Shown here in pieces: positions 9,041-16,805 of a DNA stretch of 64,000 bases. Every line of letters begins with the position of its first letter. The stretch's first letter is position 1. Both the position numbers and the translations under genes were made by a program. Origin of the DNA: Acidobacteriota bacterium. GTDB lineage: Bacteria > Acidobacteriota > Terriglobia > UBA7540. Under the pieces are notes generated by a model, which ran no database searches, was not told the origin of the DNA, and was given only the letters and a program-made list of their open reading frames with translations. The DNA lies in assembly GCA_004298155.1 (NCBI GenBank), contig SCRD01000011.1, positions 1 through 64,000 on the forward strand. The letters run 5' to 3'.

Positions 9041-9532
9041 GTGCCGAAGAAGACCGGAACAATTCATATTAAGTGGATCCGGAGTGGGATCGGATTTACG
9101 CGGAAGCAGAAGGAGATTGTCAGGAGCATCGGTCTGCACCGTTTGAATCAGGTTGTTGAGCGACCCGACACGGTACACTTCCGCGGCCTGGTCGCGAAGG
9201 TATGCCATCTAGTCGGGGTGGTTGATCCGCCTCCGGTTGCTGCATGGACTCAAGTGCCGGAATACAAGATTCTTCCGGCGGAACCCAAGGCCGCTGTCCC
9301 TTCACCGAAGAAAGCTGCCAGGAAAGCGTCTGCCGAGGTGGCTGCGGCAGTTGTTGAGGAGGCAAAGGCTGCGGCTCCTGAGAAGGAAGCCGGGGTGGCT
9401 AAGAGTCGTGTGGCTAAACCGTCTGTCAAGGGGGCTGCCAAGGCCACTGAAAAGCCAAAACCGAAGCAAAAGACTGCAGCGTCGAAATCCGCGCCCAAGA
9501 AGGAATCCAAGCTGAAGAAAGGCAAGAAATAG
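9041..9532 (+). CDS. rpmD: 50S ribosomal protein L30 with long basic C-terminal tail
   Basis: L30 is normally about 60 residues. Here the first 60 or so residues are a normal L30: TIHIKWIRSGIGFTRKQKE, then LGL-type R-S-I-G-L-H-R-L-N-Q-V-V-E-R-PDT and a VCHLVGVVD end. The same frame then continues for about 100 residues rich in Ala, Lys, Pro and Glu, with runs like KKAARKA and KPKPKQK, resembling histone-H1-like tails and probably disordered. GTG 9041 is the start. The gene is directly followed by rplO, so the tail is not an assembly join. Confidence 0.94.
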   Translation: MPKKTGTIHIKWIRSGIGFTRKQKEIVRSIGLHRLNQVVERPDTVHFRGLVAKVCHLVGVVDPPPVAAWTQVPEYKILPAEPKAAVPSPKKAARKASAEVAAAVVEEAKAAAPEKEAGVAKSRVAKPSVKGAAKATEKPKPKQKTAASKSAPKKESKLKKGKK

Positions 9533-9537
9533 CCATC

Positions 9538-9990
9538 ATGGCCATTCATATCGGAACACTTCGACCTCCAGGTGGCGCCCATAAGCGCCGCAAGAGGATT
9601 GGCCAGGGCATGGGCTCGGGACATGGAAAGACGGCGACTCGAGGCAGTAAGGGTCAGAGGTCGCGCTCCGGCATGCGGATGCGCCCGGGGTTTGAGGGCG
9701 GCCAGATGCCATTGCAGCGCCGTCTGCCGAAGCGCGGTTTTACCAATATTTTTAAGACACAATTCGCCATCGTAAACCTTGGCGACCTCGCAAAGCTCGA
9801 CCCCAAGGAAAAGGTGACGCCGGAACTGCTCCAGAAGCGCGGGCTTATCGGCCGACTGCACGATGGGCTTAAAGTCCTGGGTGGCGGCGATTTGAGCGCT
9901 CCCTTGCAAATTGCCGCCCATCGTTTTTCCCGGTCTGCTAAGGAAAAGATTGCCAAGGCCGGAGGAAAAGCAGAGGTAATCTCCGCATGA
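9538..9990 (+). CDS. rplO: 50S ribosomal protein L15
   Basis: L15 is a late-assembly 50S protein. The 150-residue product has the glycine- and arginine-rich N-terminus (GAHKRRKRIGQGMGSGHGKTATRG then KGQRSRSG) and the FEGGQMPLQRRLPKRGFTN motif, with a C-terminal KVLGGGDLSAPLQIAAHRFS. It starts 5 bases after the L30 stop, and its TGA overlaps the secY ATG by four bases, a common coupling in spc operons. Confidence 0.97.
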   Translation: MAIHIGTLRPPGGAHKRRKRIGQGMGSGHGKTATRGSKGQRSRSGMRMRPGFEGGQMPLQRRLPKRGFTNIFKTQFAIVNLGDLAKLDPKEKVTPELLQKRGLIGRLHDGLKVLGGGDLSAPLQIAAHRFSRSAKEKIAKAGGKAEVISA

Positions 9991-11396
9991 TGGAGAATCT
10001 CAAAAGTCTTACTGAGATTCCGGATCTGCGGAAACGGATTTTATTTACCCTGCTGATGCTGGCCGTATATCGTCTGGGATCATTCGTCCCAACGCCGGGA
10101 ATCAATCCCGACGTCCTGGCGCAGGCTTTGAGCAGCCTGGGAAACACTCTGTTTGGATTGCTTTCGATGTTTTCGGGGGGCAGTCTGAACCGCCTCACCG
10201 TGTTTGCCTTGGGCATCATGCCCTACATCACCGCGTCCATCATTCTGCAGTTGCTGGGCGTGGTTTCTCCCACCCTCGAAAAGCTCCAAAAAGAAGGCGA
10301 GCTCGGCCGCAAGAAGATTACGGAATATACGCGCTGGATGACGGTGGGTCTCAGCATGTTTCAGGCTTTCGGCATTGCAATCGCCCTTCAGAGAGAGACC
10401 AGCGCAAATGTCCCTCTGGTGAGCCACCCGGGGTTGGGCTTCACGCTGACGACGGTTCTCACGCTGACGACAGGTTCGGTTTTTGTTATGTGGTTGGGCG
10501 AGCAGATCACCGCGCGGGGAATCGGCAATGGCATGTCTCTGCTGATCTTCGCCGGCATCGTTGTCGGGCTTCCGCGGGCGATCGCGAGTCTTTACGAGAA
10601 GGTGTTTGTTACGCGGACGTGGAGCTTTCCGATCGTGTTTGTGTTGCTGGCTTTTATGCTGGTGGTAGTGGCGTTCATCGTCTTTGTAGAGCGTGGAGAG
10701 CGCCGTATTCCGATCCAGTATGCAAAACGGATTGTTGGGCGGAAAGTTCTCGGAGGTGTTTCCACCCACCTTCCGTTGAAAGTCAACAGCGGCGGCGTGA
10801 TGCCAATCATCTTTGCGGTTTCAATCTTGACTTTCCCTCAGACGATCGCGCTGTTTTCCGGAAGCCAGGGGCTTTTCGGCCGGGCGCTCGATTGGTTCAA
10901 GACGGCTTTTGGCTGGGGCGAGCCTCTGTATACGCTGACATACGTCATTCTAATCATTTTCTTTGCGCACTTCTACCTTTCGATTATTTATAACCCTGAT
11001 GAGGTTGCGGACAACGTCAGGAAGCAGGGAGGATTTATTCCCGGCATTCGTCCCGGCAAGAGGACCGCCGACCACCTGGACGATGTTCTGACGAAGATTA
11101 CCTGGGTTGGCGGACTTTATCTAGCGTTGATTGCGCTAATTCCCGAAGTGATGCTCGCCGGATTGCGGGTGAACCACCTGCCGGTCTGGATGGGTGGCCA
11201 ATGGTTTGACTCAAACCTTCCTGGCTGGCTGCTTCACGGCCTGAATATTAACTTTTACTTTGGCGGCACTTCGCTGCTGATTGTGGTGGGCGTTGCCATG
11301 GATACGATTCAGCAGGTTGAAGCGCAATTGATCATGCGGCACTACGAAGGTTTCCTGAAGAAGGGGCGAGTTCGGGGGCGTCGCGCCGCCTCGTGA
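9987..11396 (+). CDS. secY: Preprotein translocase subunit SecY
   Basis: SecY is the inner-membrane channel of the Sec translocon. The 469-residue product has about ten hydrophobic segments. Recognisable parts are the RLGSFVPTPGIN region before TM1's plug side, MPYITASIILQLL, the cytoplasmic loop with ERGERRIPIQYAKR, GGVMPIIFA and the C-terminal YYNPDEVADN-like stretch (here IIYNPDEVADNVRKQGG). Length is slightly above the 430-440 norm. It overlaps rplO and is followed by adk. Confidence 0.97.
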   Translation: MMENLKSLTEIPDLRKRILFTLLMLAVYRLGSFVPTPGINPDVLAQALSSLGNTLFGLLSMFSGGSLNRLTVFALGIMPYITASIILQLLGVVSPTLEKLQKEGELGRKKITEYTRWMTVGLSMFQAFGIAIALQRETSANVPLVSHPGLGFTLTTVLTLTTGSVFVMWLGEQITARGIGNGMSLLIFAGIVVGLPRAIASLYEKVFVTRTWSFPIVFVLLAFMLVVVAFIVFVERGERRIPIQYAKRIVGRKVLGGVSTHLPLKVNSGGVMPIIFAVSILTFPQTIALFSGSQGLFGRALDWFKTAFGWGEPLYTLTYVILIIFFAHFYLSIIYNPDEVADNVRKQGGFIPGIRPGKRTADHLDDVLTKITWVGGLYLALIALIPEVMLAGLRVNHLPVWMGGQWFDSNLPGWLLHGLNINFYFGGTSLLIVVGVAMDTIQQVEAQLIMRHYEGFLKKGRVRGRRAAS

Positions 11397-11423
11397 TTGC
11401 ACTGAAGGCAAAGAAGGCGAACG

Positions 11424-12086
11424 ATGGCGCAGATACTCATTTTCTTGGGCCCCCCAGGTGCCGGCAAGGGAACCCAGGCGCGAGTGGTTGCCAAGGAACT
11501 GGGAATTCCGCACGTCTCAACCGGAGACATTCTTCGGGACGCTGCACGGAAAAAAACTAGCCTTGGTCTTGCTGCTAAGGCTAAGATGGATAAAGGAGAA
11601 CTAGTTCCAGACGATGTAATCTCCCCGATCGTGGAAGAACGATTGAGCCGGCCTGATTGCAAGCAAGGCGCCATTCTGGATGGCTTTCCAAGGACTATCG
11701 CTCAGGCAGAATTCCTTGACGAAATGCTTGAGAGAGTCGGCTTTGGTAAGCCGTTAGTTCTGAACATTCAGGTGGATGTTGACTCCGTGATCAAGCGACT
11801 GACGGGCCGGAGGACCTGCAAGGCCTGTGGAGAGATTTACAACGTTTACATGAACCCTCCGCTCGAAGACGGTACTTGTGACAAGGACGGAGGCAGGCTT
11901 GTCCAGCGGGCGGACGATAATGAGGCTGCGATTAGTATCCGCTTGAAGGCGTACGAACAGGACACCTTGCCGCTAATTCGTTATTATGAGCGAAAAAATG
12001 TGTTGCGTCAGGTGGATGGAGACGGGGAGCCCGAGGCGATCACAGCAAGACTGCTGAGTCTAGTGAAGACACATGATTATTTGTAA
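11424..12086 (+). CDS. adk: Adenylate kinase, zinc-LID type
   Basis: Adenylate kinase interconverts ATP + AMP and 2 ADP in the cytoplasm. The P-loop GPPGAGKGT is at residues 9-17, followed by STGDILR (AMP site) and DGFPRTIAQAEFLD. The long LID has Cys132, Cys135, Cys152 and Asp155, a C-x2-C-x16-C-x2-D site expected to hold zinc as in many thermophilic and Gram-positive enzymes. The 220-residue protein is of the long type. Its end overlaps map by 14 bases. Confidence 0.96.
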   Translation: MAQILIFLGPPGAGKGTQARVVAKELGIPHVSTGDILRDAARKKTSLGLAAKAKMDKGELVPDDVISPIVEERLSRPDCKQGAILDGFPRTIAQAEFLDEMLERVGFGKPLVLNIQVDVDSVIKRLTGRRTCKACGEIYNVYMNPPLEDGTCDKDGGRLVQRADDNEAAISIRLKAYEQDTLPLIRYYERKNVLRQVDGDGEPEAITARLLSLVKTHDYL

Positions 12087-12819
12087 GTCGGCCGCCGAAA
12101 TAGAGAAGTTGCGGCGTAGTGGACGGGTGGTCAGAGAGATACTGGAAGAAACGTGTGAGCAGGCTAAACCCGGTGTTACCACAATGGACTTGGAGAGCTT
12201 TGTTGAGCGGCGTCTTGCCGAGGTGGGGGCAAAGCCGGCTTTCAAGGGTTATCGTGGGTATCCTTGCTGCCTGTGCGCGTCCGTGAACGAACAGATTGTT
12301 CATGGCATTCCTTCGAACCGCCGTCTGAACGAAGGGGACATTGTCAGCCTCGATCTTGGCGTGGTCATCGACGGATATTACGGTGACGCTGCCATGACGG
12401 TTCCGGTGGGGATGATATCGGAATCACTTCAGAGACTTCTTCGGGTAACCGAGGAGTCGCTGCAATTGGCGATTGACAAGGCACGGGTCGGAAATCGGCT
12501 GGGAGACATTTCGGCCGCAGTGGAACAGCACGTAGTCAGCAGTGGTTTTTCAGTTGTAAAAGAGTTTGTCGGGCACGGGATTGGCCGCCAACTCCACGAA
12601 GAACCCCAAATCCCCAATTTTGGACCGCCAGGTTACGGCCCGCCGTTGAAGGAAGGCATGGTCCTGGCGATTGAACCGATGGTCAATGTGGGCAGTTCTG
12701 GATTGAAGATACTCGACGACCAGTGGACGGCAGTCACTGTGGATGGCGCTGCGTCGGCACATTTCGAGCATATGATTGCCGTGACGCAAAATGGTCCCGA
12801 TGTTTTGACCCGGTTGTAG
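12073..12819 (+). CDS. map: Methionine aminopeptidase type I
   Basis: This metalloenzyme removes the initiator methionine. The 248-residue type Ia protein has the expected di-metal ligands: two Asp in LDLGVVIDGYYGDAAMT, His in GHGIGRQLHEEP, Glu in MVLAIEPMVN and Glu in SAHFEHMIAVT. It starts inside the adk end (14-base overlap, different frame), so translational coupling is likely. The secY-adk-map-infA order is the classic arrangement. Confidence 0.97.
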   Translation: MIICKSAAEIEKLRRSGRVVREILEETCEQAKPGVTTMDLESFVERRLAEVGAKPAFKGYRGYPCCLCASVNEQIVHGIPSNRRLNEGDIVSLDLGVVIDGYYGDAAMTVPVGMISESLQRLLRVTEESLQLAIDKARVGNRLGDISAAVEQHVVSSGFSVVKEFVGHGIGRQLHEEPQIPNFGPPGYGPPLKEGMVLAIEPMVNVGSSGLKILDDQWTAVTVDGAASAHFEHMIAVTQNGPDVLTRL

Positions 12820-12869
12820 CGGTGGAGGCGAGAGATTGCGGCTCGCTGGTTACGTAAAGATAAAGCTAT

Positions 12870-13091
12870 ATGGCCAAAGAAGAAGCGATTGAGGTGATGG
12901 CGACGGTAATTGAATCGCTCCCGAATGCGATGTTCCGTGTGGAGCTGGAAAACGGCAAGCACAAAGTCCTGGCGCACATTTCCGGCAAGATGCGGAAAAA
13001 CTTTATTCGAATCCTGCCGGGCGATAAGGTTGCTGTAGAGCTTTCTCCGTACGATTTGACGCGAGGCCGCATTGTCTATCGCTATAAGTAA
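12870..13091 (+). CDS. infA: Translation initiation factor IF-1
   Basis: IF-1 is an OB-fold factor that occupies the A site during initiation. The 73-residue product has [46 protein letters not shown] (with an extra K) and [21 protein letters not shown]. Length is normal (72). It lies in the expected place between map and rpmJ. A CTTCCC/GGGAAG hairpin at 13102-13116 follows the stop. Confidence 0.97.
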   Translation: MAKEEAIEVMATVIESLPNAMFRVELENGKHKVLAHISGKMRKNFIRILPGDKVAVELSPYDLTRGRIVYRYK

Positions 13092-13196
13092 TGGCAAATT
13101 CCTTCCCGACGGGAAGCTACAGAACGTGCGTGCCTTGCGTTCGCTGCGGTTAGAAAGAAAGCTGGAAGGCGCTGTAAGGGAAGAAAGAGGGCTGGA

Positions 13197-13310
13197 ATGA
13201 AAGTTCGCTCTTCTGTGAAAAAGATTTGTTCTAAATGCAAGTTCGTAAAGCGCGGGAGGGTTTTGCGGGTGATCTGCGAAAACCCAAAGCACAAACAGCG
13301 GCAAGGCTAG
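13197..13310 (+). CDS. rpmJ: 50S ribosomal protein L36
   Basis: L36 is the smallest bacterial ribosomal protein. The 37-codon gene starts ATG 13197 and ends TAG 13308-13310. It reads [14 protein letters not shown], then [21 protein letters not shown], with Cys11, Cys14, Cys27 and His32 as the zinc set (C+ form). It is preceded by an AGAGGGCTGGA stretch. The infA-rpmJ-rpsM order supports the call despite the short length. Confidence 0.97.
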   Translation: MKVRSSVKKICSKCKFVKRGRVLRVICENPKHKQRQG

Positions 13311-13396
13311 GTCTGATTCAGGTGATTTCTGGTCCCGGCGATTAGATTCCCTTTTCGGAAAATGGCCGGTGGGTTGGATGGAGTGGGAGGCTTTTT

Positions 13397-13783
13397 ATGG
13401 CACGTATTGCAGGGGTTGATTTGCCGATCCGAAAGCGGGTAGAAATCGGCCTCACTTATATTTACGGGATTGGCCGCGCCAGGTCGCTTTCCATCCTGGG
13501 CCGCGCAGGGGTAGACCCTGGCAAGCAAGTGAAGGATTTGACCGAAGAGGAAGTGACGCACATCCGGCAGATCATTGAGGAGGAAGGCGGCGTCGAAGGT
13601 GACCTTCGAAAGGAGGTCGCGCTGAACATCCGGCGGCTGATTGAAATTGGTTCCTATCGAGGTATGCGGCACCGGCGCAACCTGCCCGTCCGGGGACAGC
13701 GGACCCACACTAATGCCCGAACGCGCAAAGGCCCGCGCCGGGGCACGATTGCGAATAAGAAGAAAGCGTCGGCAAAGACGTAG
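13397..13783 (+). CDS. rpsM: 30S ribosomal protein S13
   Basis: S13 is at the top of the 30S head and contacts the P-site tRNA and L5. The 128-residue product starts [26 protein letters not shown], the family signature, and contains a helix-two-turn-helix and the C-terminal [23 protein letters not shown] with a basic tail that reaches tRNA. ATG 13397 follows GTGGGAGGC. It heads the alpha-operon part of the cluster. Confidence 0.98.
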   Translation: MARIAGVDLPIRKRVEIGLTYIYGIGRARSLSILGRAGVDPGKQVKDLTEEEVTHIRQIIEEEGGVEGDLRKEVALNIRRLIEIGSYRGMRHRRNLPVRGQRTHTNARTRKGPRRGTIANKKKASAKT

Positions 13784-13850
13784 GATCCCATTTGCAGACA
13801 GGCCCCGAGTTGGAATTCGGCGGCCATAGCAGGCTTTTTGACGGAGGATT

Positions 13851-14258
13851 ATGGCGAAGGCAGCGGCTAAAGCAGGCAAGAAGAAAAGTTTCAAGAAGCG
13901 TGAAAAACGCGTCGTTCCTCACGGACTGGTCCACATCCAGGCGACTTTCAATAATACGATGGTGTGCATTACCGATCCTGACGGGAAAACGATCTGCTGG
14001 TCAAGCGCCGGCGCTTTGGGCTTCCGTGGCTCACGAAAGGGAACGCCATTTGCAGCCCAGCAGGCAGCCGCACGAGCTGCCAGTGCCGCGCGTGACCATG
14101 GGATGCGAAGCGTGATCGTTCGGGTGAAGGGGCCGGGCGCGGGCCGTGAGTCGGCCATCCGTGCACTTGCGGCGGCCGGTCTGGAAGTTCGCGAACTTAA
14201 AGATGTTACGCCGATTCCGCACAACGGCTGCCGTCCGCCCAAGCGGCGTCGGGTGTAA
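13851..14258 (+). CDS. rpsK: 30S ribosomal protein S11
   Basis: S11 sits on the 30S platform near the E site. The 135-residue product has a lysine-rich N-terminus, then [53 protein letters not shown] and the end [18 protein letters not shown], all diagnostic. ATG 13851 follows ACGGAGGATT. A 67-base gap separates it from rpsM. Confidence 0.98.
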   Translation: MAKAAAKAGKKKSFKKREKRVVPHGLVHIQATFNNTMVCITDPDGKTICWSSAGALGFRGSRKGTPFAAQQAAARAASAARDHGMRSVIVRVKGPGAGRESAIRALAAAGLEVRELKDVTPIPHNGCRPPKRRRV

Positions 14259-14362
14259 AGCTTAATGTAGATAAGAGGACTGGAGAGGCAGCGTGATGCG
14301 CTTTAAGCTGGCGAAATCAGGTAATCGCCCCCGTCCAGGATGGGAAGTTCCAGGAGGTTTGT

Positions 14363-14992
14363 TTGGCAAGATATCGTGAAGCAGTATGTCGGCTTTGCCG
14401 CAGGGAAGGGCAGAAACTCTTTTTGAAGGGTCAGCGCTGTCTGACCGATAAGTGTGCCATTGAGAAGAGAAACTTCCCCCCGGGCCAGCACGGAAAGTCG
14501 CGCCGCCCGAAGGTCCAGGGCTACGGGATACAGCTCAGGGAAAAGCAAAAGGTCCGGCGGCTCTATCAGATTCTTGAAAACCAGTTTCGCAACTATTTCG
14601 AAAAGGCCGCAAGCCGCAAAGGCGTTACCGGGGAGACATTGTTGCTGATGCTTGAACAGCGGCTCGATAACGTAGTTTACCGGCTGGGGCTGGCCACGTC
14701 GCGAGCCGAAGCCCGCCAACTGGTGCGCCATGGTCACATCGAGGTGTCCGGGGAGAAAGTGAATATCCCTTCGTTTCATGTTATCCCTGGCCAGGAGATC
14801 GCAGTCCGGGAAAAGAGCCGCAAGCTGGATTCTATCCAGCGATCGCTCGACTTGTCAGGCAATCGTGGTGTCCCGCTATGGCTGGCACTCGATCGTGAAA
14901 ATCTGAAGGCTCAGGTGGTTTCTGTGCCGAAGCGCGAGGACGTCAACTTCCCGATTCAGGAGCAGATGATCGTCGAGCTTTATTCGAAATAG
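14363..14992 (+). CDS. rpsD: 30S ribosomal protein S4, zinc form (TTG start)
   Basis: S4 nucleates 16S 5'-domain assembly and in E. coli represses the alpha operon. TTG 14363, eight bases after CAGGAGG, gives 209 residues beginning [16 protein letters not shown]. Cys9, Cys12, Cys26 and Cys31 form the zinc-binding C+ N-terminus. The S4 RNA-binding domain ([27 protein letters not shown]) is intact. The 104-base region upstream has AGCTTAA...TTAAGCT, a long-range inverted repeat that may be a control site. Confidence 0.96.
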   Translation: MARYREAVCRLCRREGQKLFLKGQRCLTDKCAIEKRNFPPGQHGKSRRPKVQGYGIQLREKQKVRRLYQILENQFRNYFEKAASRKGVTGETLLLMLEQRLDNVVYRLGLATSRAEARQLVRHGHIEVSGEKVNIPSFHVIPGQEIAVREKSRKLDSIQRSLDLSGNRGVPLWLALDRENLKAQVVSVPKREDVNFPIQEQMIVELYSK

Positions 14993-15055
14993 TTAACTTA
15001 CTCAAGATAATGACGCTGGAGGCAGCAATGGTGCCTCCAGGGAGGTGAAGGTAAT

Positions 15056-16081
15056 ATGCTCTGGAAAGGTTTTCAAAAGCCCAAGCGGCTGGTGTGCAAT
15101 ACCACTACTCTGACTGACAAGTATGGTCAGTTCACTGCACAGCCGTTCGAGCGCGGCTTCGGAACAACCATCGGCAACGCGCTGCGCCGCGTTCTTCTCT
15201 CTTCGATCGAGGGCGCGGCCATTACCGCGGTCAAAATCGAAGGGGTCATGCATGAGTTTTCTTCTATTCCCGGTGTCGTGGAAGACGCAACGGACATTAT
15301 TCTCAGTCTCAAGCAGATTCCATTGAAGATGAATGTCGAGGGCCCGAAAACTCTTTTGCTCGAGGTGAGCGCGCCCGGCGAGGTGACTTCGAGCATGATC
15401 CAGCAGGATGCGGACATCGAAATCCTGGATAAGGACGCTTACATCGCCACGGTAAGTGAAGGCGGCAACCTGCGGATCGAGATGCGTGTAAAGAATGGAA
15501 GAGGATACGTTTCTGCAGAAAAGAATTTTGACGAAGACCTTCCGATCGGGTATATCCCGGTTGACTCCGTGCACTCTCCGATTCGCAAGGTCAATTATGC
15601 GGTTGAAGCTGCACGCCTCGGGCAAATGACCGATTATGACAAGCTCTCCCTTGATGTCTGGACCAACGGCGCTGTTACCCCCCAGGATGCGATCGGCCTG
15701 GCGGCCAAGCTCCTCAAAGACCATATGAGCATCTTTATCAATTTTGAAGAGGGCACAATTTCTGAGGAGATTGCCGAAGAGAAACCGTCGACCGTCTATA
15801 ACGAGAATCTTGATCGTTCAGTTGAGGAGCTGGAGCTTTCTGTGCGCTCTTACAACTGCCTGAAGAACGCCAACATTTCAACCATTCGAGAGCTGGTACA
15901 AAAATCCGAGCAGGAGATGCTGAAGACCAAGAACTTTGGCCGGAAATCCCTGAATGAGATCAAGGAAATCCTGACGGCAATGGGCCTGGGACTGGGCATG
16001 AAATTTGATGAAAGGGGTAATCCCTTGCCTGCGGCCAGCCAGCCGCCTTCAGAACAGCCAGCCTGGGGACAGGAAAGCTAA
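15056..16081 (+). CDS. rpoA: RNA polymerase subunit alpha
   Basis: Alpha is the assembly scaffold of RNA polymerase and contacts promoter UP elements and activators. The 341-residue product has the N-terminal domain with [25 protein letters not shown] and the C-terminal domain with [43 protein letters not shown] and LGMKFD. ATG 15056 follows GGGAGGTGAAGG. rplQ starts two bases after its stop. Confidence 0.98.
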   Translation: MLWKGFQKPKRLVCNTTTLTDKYGQFTAQPFERGFGTTIGNALRRVLLSSIEGAAITAVKIEGVMHEFSSIPGVVEDATDIILSLKQIPLKMNVEGPKTLLLEVSAPGEVTSSMIQQDADIEILDKDAYIATVSEGGNLRIEMRVKNGRGYVSAEKNFDEDLPIGYIPVDSVHSPIRKVNYAVEAARLGQMTDYDKLSLDVWTNGAVTPQDAIGLAAKLLKDHMSIFINFEEGTISEEIAEEKPSTVYNENLDRSVEELELSVRSYNCLKNANISTIRELVQKSEQEMLKTKNFGRKSLNEIKEILTAMGLGLGMKFDERGNPLPAASQPPSEQPAWGQES

Positions 16082-16083
16082 AG

Positions 16084-16551
16084 ATGCGGCATCGTAATTA
16101 CGGAAGAAAACTTAGCAGAAACACCGAGCACCGACGGGCGCTTTTGCGAAACCTGGTGACTTCTCTGATTTTGGAGGAGCGGATCGAAACGACTCTACCC
16201 AAAGCCAAAGAGGCTCGGGTTGCTGCGGAGCATGTGATTACTCTCGGCAAGCGGGGAGACCTTCACGCTCGCCGACTTGCAGCGAGCTACACCATGAGTG
16301 CTCGGGCGGTGAAAAAGCTCTTTGGAGATATAGCAAAGCGTTACGAGTCGCGCAACGGCGGATATACCCGCATTGTACGGACCGGCTGGCGAAGCGGCGA
16401 CGGAGCCGATACGGCTGTGCTGGAGCTGGTCGGAAACCAGATCCTGCAGCAGCGCGCTGAACTTCGGGCCAAGCGGGCTGAGCGCCGCAAGAAAGCGGCA
16501 GAGGAAGCTGCCGCCCAGCAGCCGGAACTGCCGCCAGAAGGGGAGGAATAG
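16084..16551 (+). CDS. rplQ: 50S ribosomal protein L17
   Basis: L17 is near the tunnel exit and ends the alpha operon. The 155-residue product starts [24 protein letters not shown], the family opening, and has [10 protein letters not shown]-type and [23 protein letters not shown] motifs. The last 25 residues are an Ala/Glu/Gln/Pro-rich extension. No convincing rho-independent terminator was seen in the 254 bases after it; only a weak ACCC/GGGT stem near 16635. Confidence 0.97.
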   Translation: MRHRNYGRKLSRNTEHRRALLRNLVTSLILEERIETTLPKAKEARVAAEHVITLGKRGDLHARRLAASYTMSARAVKKLFGDIAKRYESRNGGYTRIVRTGWRSGDGADTAVLELVGNQILQQRAELRAKRAERRKKAAEEAAAQQPELPPEGEE

Positions 16552-16761
16552 CGCTGACCCGGAACCCTTCAGACGGATTGCGTGGAATGTGCTTGGCGGG
16601 TGGCTGATCCCTGAACAGCACGACTCAATTTGAGACCCTGCCCAACGGGTTTGCTTACTGTTCCTTCCCTCAGTGCTTCTACGCCTGCGTTTTCTTCCAT
16701 TAGGTCCGCCCCTCGCCCCTGTTAAGACTTCGTTACAATCTGTTTCGTTGCCTCTGAATTG

Positions 16762-16797
16762 TGAGATAATGCGCACTCTTTATAAACTCAAAGGAGT
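16762..16797 (+). promoter_or_regulatory. Candidate extended -10 and Shine-Dalgarno of the phosphoesterase gene
   Basis: TGAGATAAT at 16762-16770 matches an extended -10 element (TGn then GATAAT, five of six consensus bases). AAGGAGT at 16791-16797 is a strong Shine-Dalgarno eight bases before ATG 16806. No good -35 hexamer was found at normal spacing. The rest of the 254-base space after rplQ shows nothing else clear. Confidence 0.4.
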
Positions 16798-16805
16798 GTG
16801 GCCCA

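Noticed and set aside
14259-14362. AGCTTAA/TTAAGCT repeat before rpsD as an S4 control site
   Set aside because: The complement is long-range and only seven bases; mentioned in the rpsD entry, but not firm enough for a separate call.
16635-16660. Weak ACCC/GGGT stem as terminator of the ribosomal operon
   Set aside because: Only four pairs and a broken T-run; not enough for a terminator call.
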